From Pseudomonadota bacterium (GTDB taxonomy: Bacteria > Pseudomonadota > Gammaproteobacteria > Burkholderiales > Burkholderiaceae_D): a DNA stretch of 13,085 nucleotides. Positions 7,501 through 12,983 of the stretch are shown here, piece by piece (positions within the stretch are counted from its first letter, which is position 1; each line of letters opens with the position of its first letter). The position numbers and the translations under genes are program-made. The notes below the pieces were generated by a model that saw nothing but the letters and a program-made list of their open reading frames with translations, made no database searches and was not told the origin of the DNA. The stretch lies in contig JAEYIG010000094.1 in NCBI GenBank assembly GCA_023409175.1, positions 1 to 13,085 of the forward strand, written 5' to 3'.

Positions 7501-10438
7501 GGTGGGTGAAGAACGTCCTCCACAGGGTCCTGACGATGGCATCCATCGAATACCAGGCCTCATGCGGGATCAGGACCACTGACAGCAGTGCTGTCATGAA
7601 GTGCTGCCGGATCGAGACGGACGTGGCGGAGAGGTGCTGTCTCAGCGAAATGTCCGGGCCTTTTTTGGCAAGATCCGTCAGTGAGGCAAGCAGTGGCGGC
7701 AAAAAGAAAATGGCCAGCAAAAACGACGTCCATGCCCATGTCGGGGAGAGGACTGTCCAGCTTGCGAAGAACAGGAAAGCGGCTGCCGGGGCAAACAGGC
7801 TGCGCCGCAGGTTGTCGAACAGTTTCCAGCGTGACAGAAGCGTCAGGGGATTACGCTGTTTGCCGGTTTTGTTTTGCGGACGTGCATCGGGAACGAGAGG
7901 GAAAAGCCATTTCAGCAATTGCCAGTCCCCGCGTATCCAGCGGTGGCGACGCTGGACGTCGGCCAGATAGCTGGAAGGGTATTGCTCATAAAGCTGTCCG
8001 TCGCTCAAAAGACCCGAGCGGGCATAACAGCCTTCGATCAGGTCATGGCTCAAGATACTGTTTTCCGGCAGCCTTTCATTCAAGGTTTTATAGACGATAC
8101 CGACGTCGTAAATGCCCTTGCCGATGAACGACCCTTCACCGAAAACGTCCTGATAGACATCGGATACTGTTTTGGTATAGGGGTCGATTCCGGCATCCCC
8201 GCTGCACAGCCGTTCATACCACGAGGCATTCGCGGCAGGAAGGCTTGTCGTAATGCGGGGCTGGAGAATGCCGTATCCTTCGACGACACGGTCTTTTCCC
8301 GCATCGTAACGTGCACGGTTTAAGGGATGTGCCATCGCTCCGACAAACTGTCTGGCGGAATCGCGCAAGAGGTTCGTGTCGGAATCGAGCGTAATGACGT
8401 AACGGGTTTTTTCAAGTTCTCCGGTCGAACCGATTTTGATGGTGAATGCGTTGCTGTCGTGTCCCGTCAACAACGCATTCAAGGCTTCCAGTTTGCCACG
8501 CTTGCGCTCGAAACCGATCCATTTCTTTTCGCTGACATTCCATTTCCGGGGGCGGTTCAGGGCGAGGAAAGGCCCTTCATCGTCCAGGGCATGTTTGCCG
8601 TTCAGTTCGTCGATCAGTGAAGTCAGGCGATGGATCAGGACTGAGTCTTTCGGCATCGTTTCCCTGTCGGCGTCGACGAAGTCGGTCAACAGGCAGAATT
8701 TCAGCCGCTTGTCGCGGTTGGCAAGATAATGGACTTCGAGGTTGTCGCAGAGTTTCTCGATCTGTTTTTCATTGATCAGCATGGTCGGGATGACGACCAT
8801 CGTTTCGTATCCTTCCGGGATGCCCTTTGAAAAATCCATCTTGGGCAATGGGGTCGAAACGGTCGGGAACGTCGTCAGCCAGTTGACGATGGAAAGCGAC
8901 AGCTGGCTGGATGCCAGAAGGGTTGCCAAACCGGTAACAATCCATAGCCAGGCTGGAATGCTGCCGATGTCGGAACCGAACATCATCCATGCCGTCAGGA
9001 CAAGCGTTATCGCAGTGAAAGAACCCAGATAGGCGAAAACGGGTGAACAGACTTTTGAACCGAGCCATTTTTCCAGACGGGTCTTTTTCATCCGGATGGC
9101 TTTTTCCAGTTCGCCACGTCCCTTGTCGATCAGGTAAAAACCGACGTGTCCGGAACGTTCGTTACTGTCGCGATCATCGAAGGCATGTTGGGTCAGGTCA
9201 ATGGCTTTTCTGGCGACGTCGACTTCAGTCATCGCGCTTCTTTTCGCCATTTTCTCGATCTGGTGCCGGTAATAGTCGCGGGAGGCAAAATCCATTTGCG
9301 GGTAGACCTGACTCGGGTCTGTGCGAAGGATCTGTTCGACGACCGAGAGGGATTCGACGAATTCGTGCCAGTCCATCGCGCCCAGAAGCCGGATGCTGCC
9401 GATACTGTTGCTGATGCTGACCTGATCGGCGGCCTGCCGCTGGGTTTCGATCATGACCAGTTGTTCGATGGTCAGGCCGGTTTCCGCGAGGCGCTGCGAT
9501 ATCCAGGTCAGTGGCAGGGCAAGTATGGCTTTCTGGCTTTGCAGGCGACGGGTCAGTTCAGCGACGAAGGCGCTGACCATCGGCGGGTCGGAACGGGCGA
9601 GATCGGCGACCTGCAGGATCAGGTTGCCCGGATCGTTTTCAGCCGTATCGGTGAATTTCTGTACCCATTCTTCCGCCAGTTCGTGATGGGCACGCGAAAG
9701 AGCCAGCCGGACGGAGACGCGGCGAAGGTTCTCGATCAGGGCGAGACGCAGCATGATCGGAATGGCCCAGAGTTCGCCCAACGTCAGGACGGATTCGCTC
9801 TGGTAGGACGAAATGAAATGGGAGAGGCTGTTGGCGTCGATATGGCCATCGCCGTGCGATACGACTTCGAGCGCGAGTTCATAGACCCGTGGCATGCCGG
9901 CCATTGACCCGTTGGTGAGGCGGGGGAGTTCGCTGCTGTATTTCTCGGGCAGATGGTTTTTGGCTATCTGGATCTGTTCCTCGATCAGATAGAAGTTGTC
10001 CAGAAGCCATTCCGCTGCCGGAGTGATCCTGTGTTCTGACCGGACGGCGGAAGCGAGAATGTCATATACCCGACGGATCACGGCTTCATTGTCGGCGAGC
10101 CTTGCCAGCAACTGGTCTTTTTCATGTTTTCCGGAGAGTTCATGGGTCCGGGCAAGATATTTTCCATACTGGCCCATTTGCGTGATGCTGTAGAGCTCCG
10201 AACGCAAGGGTTCTTCTTCCAGGTCGAAACCGTCCGATGTGTTGTTGCCGGACTGATTCTGGAGGAAAAACCCGGACTGTCTGAACAAATTGAAAAATGC
10301 GCTGAGTGTCTTCAATTTCAAAACCTCTTCAAAGGTGAATGTCGGGTAGACCTGATCAGGCATAACATCGCAATAAAATGGCATCGGGGGCTTGGTGAAG
10401 ATCAATGGAAGAGGGAATATTGCGCATTTTTTGAACAT
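1502..10438 (-). CDS. ndvB: Cyclic beta-1,2-glucan synthase (NdvB/ChvB/Cgs family), 2978 residues
   Basis: Enzymes of this family build beta-1,2-linked glucan from UDP-glucose at the inner membrane, cyclise it and trim chain length; the product goes to the periplasm. Residues 1-460 are mostly helical and soluble. Membrane segments lie near 463-518. The GT84 glucosyltransferase spans about 540-850, with the D685-S-D687 metal/UDP motif, GEGSFIGKG (767-775) and RHRWIRGDWQ (831-840). More membrane segments lie near 881-920, 942-960, 1003-1021 and 1026-1046. A glucoamylase-like domain (PF10091, the cyclisation module, since placed in GH189) covers about 1410-1640, with WGISESGYYAFD (1517-1528) and YMAHHQGMG (1612-1620). 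Two GH94-type beta-sandwiches follow (about 1690-1960 and 2170-2450), then the GH94 helical phosphorylase domain (about 2470-2895) with GSGDWNDGMDRVG (2646-2658), GKGESVWL (2661-2668) and GRGGWSWYTGSSGW (2867-2880). The classical enzymes are about 2830-2870 residues, so this one is complete and slightly long. The frame is unbroken. The start is uncertain: M19 (10384) and M26 (10363) are alternatives, but M1 has the only purine-rich upstream sequence. No exporter gene is adjacent. Confidence 0.95.
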   Translation of the reverse strand: MFKKCAIFPLPLIFTKPPMPFYCDVMPDQVYPTFTFEEVLKLKTLSAFFNLFRQSGFFLQNQSGNNTSDGFDLEEEPLRSELYSITQMGQYGKYLARTHELSGKHEKDQLLARLADNEAVIRRVYDILASAVRSEHRITPAAEWLLDNFYLIEEQIQIAKNHLPEKYSSELPRLTNGSMAGMPRVYELALEVVSHGDGHIDANSLSHFISSYQSESVLTLGELWAIPIMLRLALIENLRRVSVRLALSRAHHELAEEWVQKFTDTAENDPGNLILQVADLARSDPPMVSAFVAELTRRLQSQKAILALPLTWISQRLAETGLTIEQLVMIETQRQAADQVSISNSIGSIRLLGAMDWHEFVESLSVVEQILRTDPSQVYPQMDFASRDYYRHQIEKMAKRSAMTEVDVARKAIDLTQHAFDDRDSNERSGHVGFYLIDKGRGELEKAIRMKKTRLEKWLGSKVCSPVFAYLGSFTAITLVLTAWMMFGSDIGSIPAWLWIVTGLATLLASSQLSLSIVNWLTTFPTVSTPLPKMDFSKGIPEGYETMVVIPTMLINEKQIEKLCDNLEVHYLANRDKRLKFCLLTDFVDADRETMPKDSVLIHRLTSLIDELNGKHALDDEGPFLALNRPRKWNVSEKKWIGFERKRGKLEALNALLTGHDSNAFTIKIGSTGELEKTRYVITLDSDTNLLRDSARQFVGAMAHPLNRARYDAGKDRVVEGYGILQPRITTSLPAANASWYERLCSGDAGIDPYTKTVSDVYQDVFGEGSFIGKGIYDVGIVYKTLNERLPENSILSHDLIEGCYARSGLLSDGQLYEQYPSSYLADVQRRHRWIRGDWQLLKWLFPLVPDARPQNKTGKQRNPLTLLSRWKLFDNLRRSLFAPAAAFLFFASWTVLSPTWAWTSFLLAIFFLPPLLASLTDLAKKGPDISLRQHLSATSVSIRQHFMTALLSVVLIPHEAWYSMDAIVRTLWRTFFTHRHMMQWVPSAMASKNDSDVSSYFRNMWFAPAYAVALAFAVSAFRPDAFAFSSLFIFFWLISPVIGWKMSLPSYKEIRELTDKQKLFLRKLSRRVWSFFDAYAGAEDNWLPPDNIQEMPTFSSPNEKLQADPATLPKPEIVVAHRTSPTNIGLALLSYLAANDFGYVPTSHLITRLSNTFNSMAKLERYRGHFYNWYDTKTLKPLQNPIYISSVDSGNLAGHLLTLKSGLTEQKNRPALTGRLLDGLRDTFELLRDEGNDHYRAQIVDIDRKLSKYEKLAKLNLKQRYDLLHNLVETLTTLVPITTRDNRTLSGFWSNALLSQCNQHLEEMSNLTPWIHLDGWQKKPNLISELNRNMTLQHLSELPQHLFDAFEEQKKKSTKEELGLIEELSECVGKASKEAQNRLDAFAGLIRQIDDFSQMDFTFLYDHSTNLLSIGYNITDRKIDNSYYDLLASEARLTSFIAIAQGQIPQENWFALGRMMTVIGGDPILLSWSGSMFEYLMPHLVMPSYENTLLDQTHKAAVMRQKDYGKQRGVPWGISESGYYAFDARLNYQYRAFGVPGLGLKRGLADDLVIAPYATMLSVMVEPEMACNNLIELEEKGFAGQYGLFEAIDYTQARLTRGQNYAIVRSYMAHHQGMGFLSLESYLLGQPMQRRFAADPWLQATLPLLHERIPKTIAYYERAPNLARTQMVSIPAELPTRVYTSADTRIPEVQLLSNGSYHVMATNAGGGYSHWKNLAVTRWKPDTTQDNWGTFFYLRDLDDGEFWSTAYQPVRKEEGKYETIFSEGRAEYRCTVYGIESHCEVVVSPEDDIELRRHKITNRSAKTRTVELTSYSETVIAPAIADLSHPAFSKLFVQTEIVPEFNSIISTRRPRFETEKPPFAFAMMVIHDKQAKDISYETDRSKFLGRMNTVTDPVALTSREPLSDSQGSVLDPVAAIRCQLVLEPEESVVIDYVAGITTDREESLRLIDKYDDRYLADRVFEMAWTHNQAFLHQLNADESDSQLYARLAGSVIYPNPAYRADSSVLVKNNRGQSGLWSYAISGDLPIVLVKIHAQENLDIVRQMIQAHAYWHMKGLKVDLVIWNEDYVGYRQVLQEQIMGLISSTHLATELNEPGGIFVRQADQISPEDRTLISSVARIIISDMDGPLALQIKRSERKERRKFLPLHTTRTYVPSEPPKLTTDNKLLNNGLGGYSEHGDEYVIHLKEESATPAPWVNVMANANFGTIVSESGQSYTWDLNAHEFRLTPWENDPVSDISGEAFYLRDEETGHYWSPTPLPCRGRGDYVSRHGFGYSVFEHVEDGIRTELWIYVALENSIKYSVLKVKNESGVSRSLSATGYVDWVMGELREKTQLSVITEIDPVSGALFARNPYNTEFADRIAFFAVNTPNRTVTGNRTEFIGRNNTLRNPAAMSRAYLSNRVGAGYDPCGAIQVPFTLAAGAEREIQFMLGTAGRRSADASQYVHRYRSVEAAELALLQVQKYWEKTLSAVSIKTPDTSLNVLANGWLMYQTIGCRLWARSGFYQSGGAFGFRDQLQDAMSVIHTEPPLLRNQILLCCEHQFVEGDVQHWWHPPSGRGVRTRCSDDYLWLPLALCRYITTTGDMSILDEKRYFIEGRPVPEDEESYYDLPQRSPEEGTVYEHCVRSIRHGLRFGVHGLPLMGSGDWNDGMDRVGIRGKGESVWLAFFLYRVLNEYAVLADKVSDKAFAELCLQEAKGLQLHIEQNAWDGEWYRRAYFDDGTPLGSHVNEECSTDSISQSWSVLSEAGDPKRSRQAMNALNHRLVNRDKNLIQLLDPPFDKSDLKPGYIRGYVPGVRENGGQYTHAAIWASMAFAKMGNTNLAWELFRIINPVNHGQTPDEIGLYKVEPYVVAADVYAVSPHTGRGGWSWYTGSSGWMYRLVLESLLGVRLENGHLVFVPCLPSEWTSAEVVYRYKCTTYHITVEGQSDSAETQVWLDSVKQADASIVLEDDQKDHQVTVKAGRDKTDPEPLTLI

Positions 10439-10540
10439 GGCTTTTTCTGCTTCAAGGAACCGTCAGATAAGGCTTGACAAAAAAGTGCAAAAGAGAAAAA
10501 GTAGCAACACAAATCCTGATTTCAGCCTTTCTTTTCGGTT

Positions 10541-10568
10541 TTGGCTGGACAACTGTTTCGGTTATGTT
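10541..10568 (+). promoter_or_regulatory. Candidate distal sigma-70 promoter for scpB
   Basis: TTGGCT (10541-10546) and TATGTT (10563-10568) are separated by 16 bases, and each matches the consensus at four of six positions. The implied leader before the scpB start is about 225 bases and includes the paired GCACGTG motifs. This is a pattern match only. Confidence 0.25.
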
Positions 10569-10607
10569 TTACATTCTCGACAGTGCTTTATGGCAAATAA
10601 ATTCGAC

Positions 10608-10639
10608 GCACGTGCAAATGGATGGATTTCGGCACGTGT
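10608..10639. promoter_or_regulatory. Paired GCACGTG palindromes, possible operator or leader stem
   Basis: GCACGTGC (10608-10615) and GCACGTGT (10632-10639) are spaced 24 bases start to start. The cores are self-palindromic (CACGTG), so each could be a dimeric regulator half-site set about two helical turns apart. As RNA, 10607-10615 can pair with 10632-10640 as a nine-base stem with one G-U pair. They lie between the two candidate scpB promoters. No regulator is identified. Confidence 0.3.
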
Positions 10640-10708
10640 GATCCTTTTCAGTTTGAATTTTCCACACCCGGTTCATTTTGGAAATGCTGATATCAGACTG
10701 AAGTTCCC

Positions 10709-10738
10709 TTGAGAGCGGGTTAAAGAGCCCGGTAAGAA
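10709..10738 (+). promoter_or_regulatory. Candidate proximal sigma-70 promoter for scpB
   Basis: TTGAGA (10709-10714) matches the -35 consensus at five of six positions. It is followed after 18 bases by TAAGAA (10733-10738), a weak -10. A small hairpin with CGGG/CCCG ends fills the spacer (10716-10731). Transcription would start about 55-60 bases before the scpB ATG, a reasonable leader length. Competing with the distal candidate, it is no more than a pattern match. Confidence 0.25.
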
Positions 10739-10802
10739 AATTGTTTTCATCGGTTCGCGATGTTTGCGGCCATCGGTGAAACTTCGGATTTCCTTGGTTC
10801 GT

Positions 10803-11357
10803 ATGAATATGGAAGAGGAAAAAAAAGTCCTCGAAACGGCCTTGTTGTGTGCCCAGGAGCCCTTGTCGCTTCAGGATATGCGGAGCATGTTCGAAAACGA
10901 TGGTGGTCAGGGCACGAAGATCAGCCTGGACAGGTTCAGGTCGCTGATCGAGGAACTGAAAAATGACTGGTCAGGCAAGGGACTGGAACTGGTCAGCGTT
11001 TCGAACGGATGGCGTTTTCAGAGCCGTCCGGAAATGAAGCCCTATCTGGAAAAACTGCGTCAGGAGAAGCCGCCCCGATACAGCCGGGCGACGATGGAGA
11101 CGCTGGCGATCATCGCTTACAACCAGCCCGTCACCAGAGGGGATATCGAACGGATTCGGGGTGTGACTGTCAATGCGCAGTCGATACGTTTACTGGAAGA
11201 AAGGGGCTGGATTGAAGTGATCGGCTATCGGGAAGTTCCTGGACGGCCCGGGCTTCTTGCAACCACTTCCCAGTTTTTGAGTGATCTGGGGCTGGCCTCA
11301 CTTGAGCAGTTGCCACCATTACAGGTATTGCAGGAAATGGATATGGATTCCATCTGA
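10803..11357 (+). CDS. scpB: ScpB, segregation and condensation protein B
   Basis: This is the kleisin-associated winged-helix subunit of the SMC-ScpAB condensin complex, which compacts and segregates the chromosome. From ATG at 10803 it has 184 residues. The first winged helix (about 5-85) opens with [19 protein letters not shown] and includes [13 protein letters not shown] (61-73). The second (about 90-165) has the family signature [22 protein letters not shown] (99-120), then [21 protein letters not shown] (131-151) and [11 protein letters not shown] (154-164). The length is typical. The frame is open to a TTG at 10764, but the family N-terminus begins near the [11 protein letters not shown] segment, so ATG 10803 or ATG 10809 is preferred. 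Neither has a strong Shine-Dalgarno. The gene lies 51 bases before rluB on the same strand, an arrangement common in bacteria, and is probably co-transcribed with it. Its usual partner gene scpA is not next to it; the upstream neighbour is the divergent glucan synthase. Confidence 0.95.
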   Translation: MNMEEEKKVLETALLCAQEPLSLQDMRSMFENDGGQGTKISLDRFRSLIEELKNDWSGKGLELVSVSNGWRFQSRPEMKPYLEKLRQEKPPRYSRATMETLAIIAYNQPVTRGDIERIRGVTVNAQSIRLLEERGWIEVIGYREVPGRPGLLATTSQFLSDLGLASLEQLPPLQVLQEMDMDSI

Positions 11358-11376
11358 TCCCGTTTCTGGTCAGTGA

Positions 11377-11393
11377 TTCCTGCATGACAGGAA
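11377..11393 (+). promoter_or_regulatory. Small hairpin covering the AGGA Shine-Dalgarno upstream of rluB
   Basis: TTCCTG (11377-11382) pairs with CAGGAA (11388-11393) around a five-base loop. The right arm contains the only good Shine-Dalgarno-like AGGA between scpB and rluB. That AGGA lies only two bases before an ATG at 11395 that opens a five-codon frame (MKIIV, stop 11410-11412), and 16 bases before the rluB ATG at 11409. Translational control or coupling is possible, but the stem is short and the call is speculative. Confidence 0.3.
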
Positions 11394-11408
11394 AATGAAA
11401 ATTATTGT

Positions 11409-12929
11409 ATGAGTATGATTGAGATGAATGACGATATGGATGCCATGACACCGGTTGCAGCGACGGGCGAGTCGCCGGATGGGAAGTCGGAAAAGGAAAC
11501 CCGTCCGAAGAAAAGAACGGCCAAAAGCGCGACAGCCAAACCGGCAACGAAAACGTCCGGAAAACCATCTTCCAGAAGGAAGGTAACTGAAGAAACGGCT
11601 GTTGCCGCTGATTCGGCACCCGCTGAAAAAACCGTACCCCTCAGGGCGGATGATCAATCCGGTTTTGTTCCTGAAAATCAGGCTCCCGGCAGGAAGGCAT
11701 CCGGAAAACCGGTTGCCAAAGGGAACAGGAATCCGCAAAAAAACAACCGCAATAATACGGACAGAAATGACGCCGGTAACGTTTTCCGGTTCGTGACTTC
11801 CGACGAGTACGACAAGGTCAACGGTGACGATGCCGTCTCCCCTGACGTTTCTTCGAAACAGAAGAAAGCCAAACGGGAACTGTCCGCGGAAGATGACGCA
11901 CCCAAATTGCACAAGGTCCTGGCCGATGCCGGACTCGGTTCCCGTCGTGACATGGAAGAACTGATCATTGCGGGACGCGTTTCCGTCAATGGCGAGCCTG
12001 CCCATATCGGACAGCGTATCCTGCCGACCGATCAGGTACGCATCAATGGCAAGCTGTTGCAGCGGAAAGTGACGAAAACCCTTCCGAAAGTCATGGTTTA
12101 CCATAAGCCGGCCGGTGAAATCGTCAGCCGTGACGATCCGGAAAAAAGGCCATCCGTTTTCGACCATTTGCCGTCACTCAAAAACAGCAAGTGGCTGGCG
12201 GTCGGACGACTGGACTTCAATACGGAAGGCCTGCTCCTGTTTACCAATAACGGCGACCTTGCCAACCGCCTGATGCATCCCCGGTACAATATCGAACGCG
12301 AGTATGCCGTCCGGACGCTGGGGGAACTGGAAGAGGGCAACAGGCAGAAACTGTTGGCAGGCGTCGATCTGGGCGATGGCATCGGCCAGTTTGCCACCAT
12401 TACCGATGGGGGCGGCGAAGGCATCAACAAATGGTATCGCGTCACGCTCTCTGAAGGCCGTAACCGCGAAGTGCGCCGTATGTTCGAATCGGTCGGCCTG
12501 ACGGTTTCCCGGTTGATCCGTACCCGTTATGGCGCCATCACGCTCCCGCAAAATCTCAAACGCGGCAGGTGGGATGAACTCGACGACAATGCCGTCCGCA
12601 ACCTGATGCGCCTTTCAGGCCTCGAACCGAAAGGCGACAAGAAACCAGCTGAGGGTGCAAAAGGCCGGAATGCGACAGGCAAACGACAGGGACAGGGAAT
12701 GGACAAGAGTGGCTTCGGACGATCCGAAACGCTGTCCATGCATGAATTCCGGAACAACGATACCCGTTCGAAAAAAGGGCCATCCGGCCAGAAAGGCGCC
12801 CCTCGCGGTCGTCAGCCAGATCCGCTCCAGACGACCTTCGGCTATGCTGGCAGGGTTGAATCGACGACCATGCGCGGAAATGCACGCGGCAATCGTCCTC
12901 AGCAGGGGCAACGTCGCCGCGGTAAATGA
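11409..12929 (+). CDS. rluB: RluB, 23S rRNA pseudouridine(2605) synthase with long basic tails
   Basis: Enzymes of this family (RsuA/RluB/E/F branch) isomerise a uridine of helix 90-92 in 23S rRNA (U2605 in E. coli) during ribosome assembly. Of 506 residues, 1-160 are a low-complexity Lys/Ala/Thr/Ser-rich extension. The S4 RNA-binding domain is at 166-213 ([20 protein letters not shown]). The catalytic domain is at about 226-400, with YHKPAG (231-236), the catalytic Asp269 in [12 protein letters not shown] (266-277), REYA (297-300) and [12 protein letters not shown] (349-360). Residues 405-506 are a Gly/Arg/Gln/Lys-rich disordered tail ending in QRRRGK. E. coli RluB is about 290 residues, and long tails are common in betaproteobacteria. 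All catalytic motifs are intact. ATG at 11409 is the first start; in-frame ATGs at 11415 and 11424 are alternatives, none with a well-placed Shine-Dalgarno. It follows scpB by 51 bases and converges on nth. RluB is preferred to RsuA/RluE/RluF on domain order, tails and scpB linkage. Confidence 0.93.
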   Translation: MSMIEMNDDMDAMTPVAATGESPDGKSEKETRPKKRTAKSATAKPATKTSGKPSSRRKVTEETAVAADSAPAEKTVPLRADDQSGFVPENQAPGRKASGKPVAKGNRNPQKNNRNNTDRNDAGNVFRFVTSDEYDKVNGDDAVSPDVSSKQKKAKRELSAEDDAPKLHKVLADAGLGSRRDMEELIIAGRVSVNGEPAHIGQRILPTDQVRINGKLLQRKVTKTLPKVMVYHKPAGEIVSRDDPEKRPSVFDHLPSLKNSKWLAVGRLDFNTEGLLLFTNNGDLANRLMHPRYNIEREYAVRTLGELEEGNRQKLLAGVDLGDGIGQFATITDGGGEGINKWYRVTLSEGRNREVRRMFESVGLTVSRLIRTRYGAITLPQNLKRGRWDELDDNAVRNLMRLSGLEPKGDKKPAEGAKGRNATGKRQGQGMDKSGFGRSETLSMHEFRNNDTRSKKGPSGQKGAPRGRQPDPLQTTFGYAGRVESTTMRGNARGNRPQQGQRRRGK

Positions 12930-12930
12930 T

Positions 12931-12983
12931 TCCTGATGAATTCAGGACAGACGGCAGCAGGATGTCATTCTGCTGCCGTTGTC
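12931..12983. terminator. Hairpins between convergent rluB and nth
   Basis: The main stem is a perfect ten-base repeat, ACGGCAGCAG (12951-12960) and CTGCTGCCGT (12970-12979), around a nine-base loop. It is extended by GACA (12946-12949) with TGTC (12980-12983) across a one-base bulge. Just upstream, starting two bases after the rluB stop, TCCTGA (12931-12936) pairs with TCAGGA (12942-12947) as a smaller, partly exclusive stem. No strong T-tract follows on either strand (plus: TTGTCC). The position between converging genes supports a shared terminator. The right arm codes for the last residues of Nth, and its TGA lies in the loop. Confidence 0.6.

Larger units (their letters stand above)
10439..10802. 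other. Divergent intergenic region between the glucan synthase gene and scpB
   Basis: This 364-base non-coding spacer must hold the promoters of both divergent genes. It is more A+T-rich than the flanking genes. Two sigma-70-like sites face scpB and are listed separately. Toward the glucan synthase I see only a weak possibility: on the minus strand TTGCAC, then TATCTG (plus positions 10464-10469) at 15-base spacing, which I do not call. Two GCACGTG motifs lie at 10608-10615 and 10632-10639. A short hairpin, CGGGTT-AAAG-AGCCCG with one G-U pair, lies at 10716-10731. Frames open on the plus strand here look non-coding, with no ribosome binding site and no recognisable protein. Confidence 0.6.

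Noticed and set aside
1502..10438. Numerous open frames of 60-250 codons on the opposite strand and in other frames within the glucan synthase gene
   Set aside because: They are shadows of a long gene with strong family motifs in its own frame. Their translations are Arg/Pro/Gly-rich with no recognisable domain, and they lack consistent ribosome binding sites.
10473..10501. Perfect TTGACA on the plus strand near 10474
   Set aside because: No -10 element lies 16-18 bases downstream; that position is a purine-rich run (AAAAGT).
10392..10712. 106-codon plus-strand frame in the divergent intergenic region
   Set aside because: It overlaps the start of the glucan synthase gene on the other strand, has no Shine-Dalgarno, resembles no known protein, and would cover the expected promoter area.
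10764..10802. TTG start giving ScpB 13 extra residues
   Set aside because: The family N-terminus corresponds to the [11 protein letters not shown] segment. The extra residues have no family counterpart, and ATG 10803 is a better start codon.
11370..12167. 265-codon minus-strand frame opposite the N-terminal half of rluB
   Set aside because: It is a shadow of the Lys/Ala-rich rluB coding sequence. Its Phe/Arg/Gly-rich translation has no recognisable fold.
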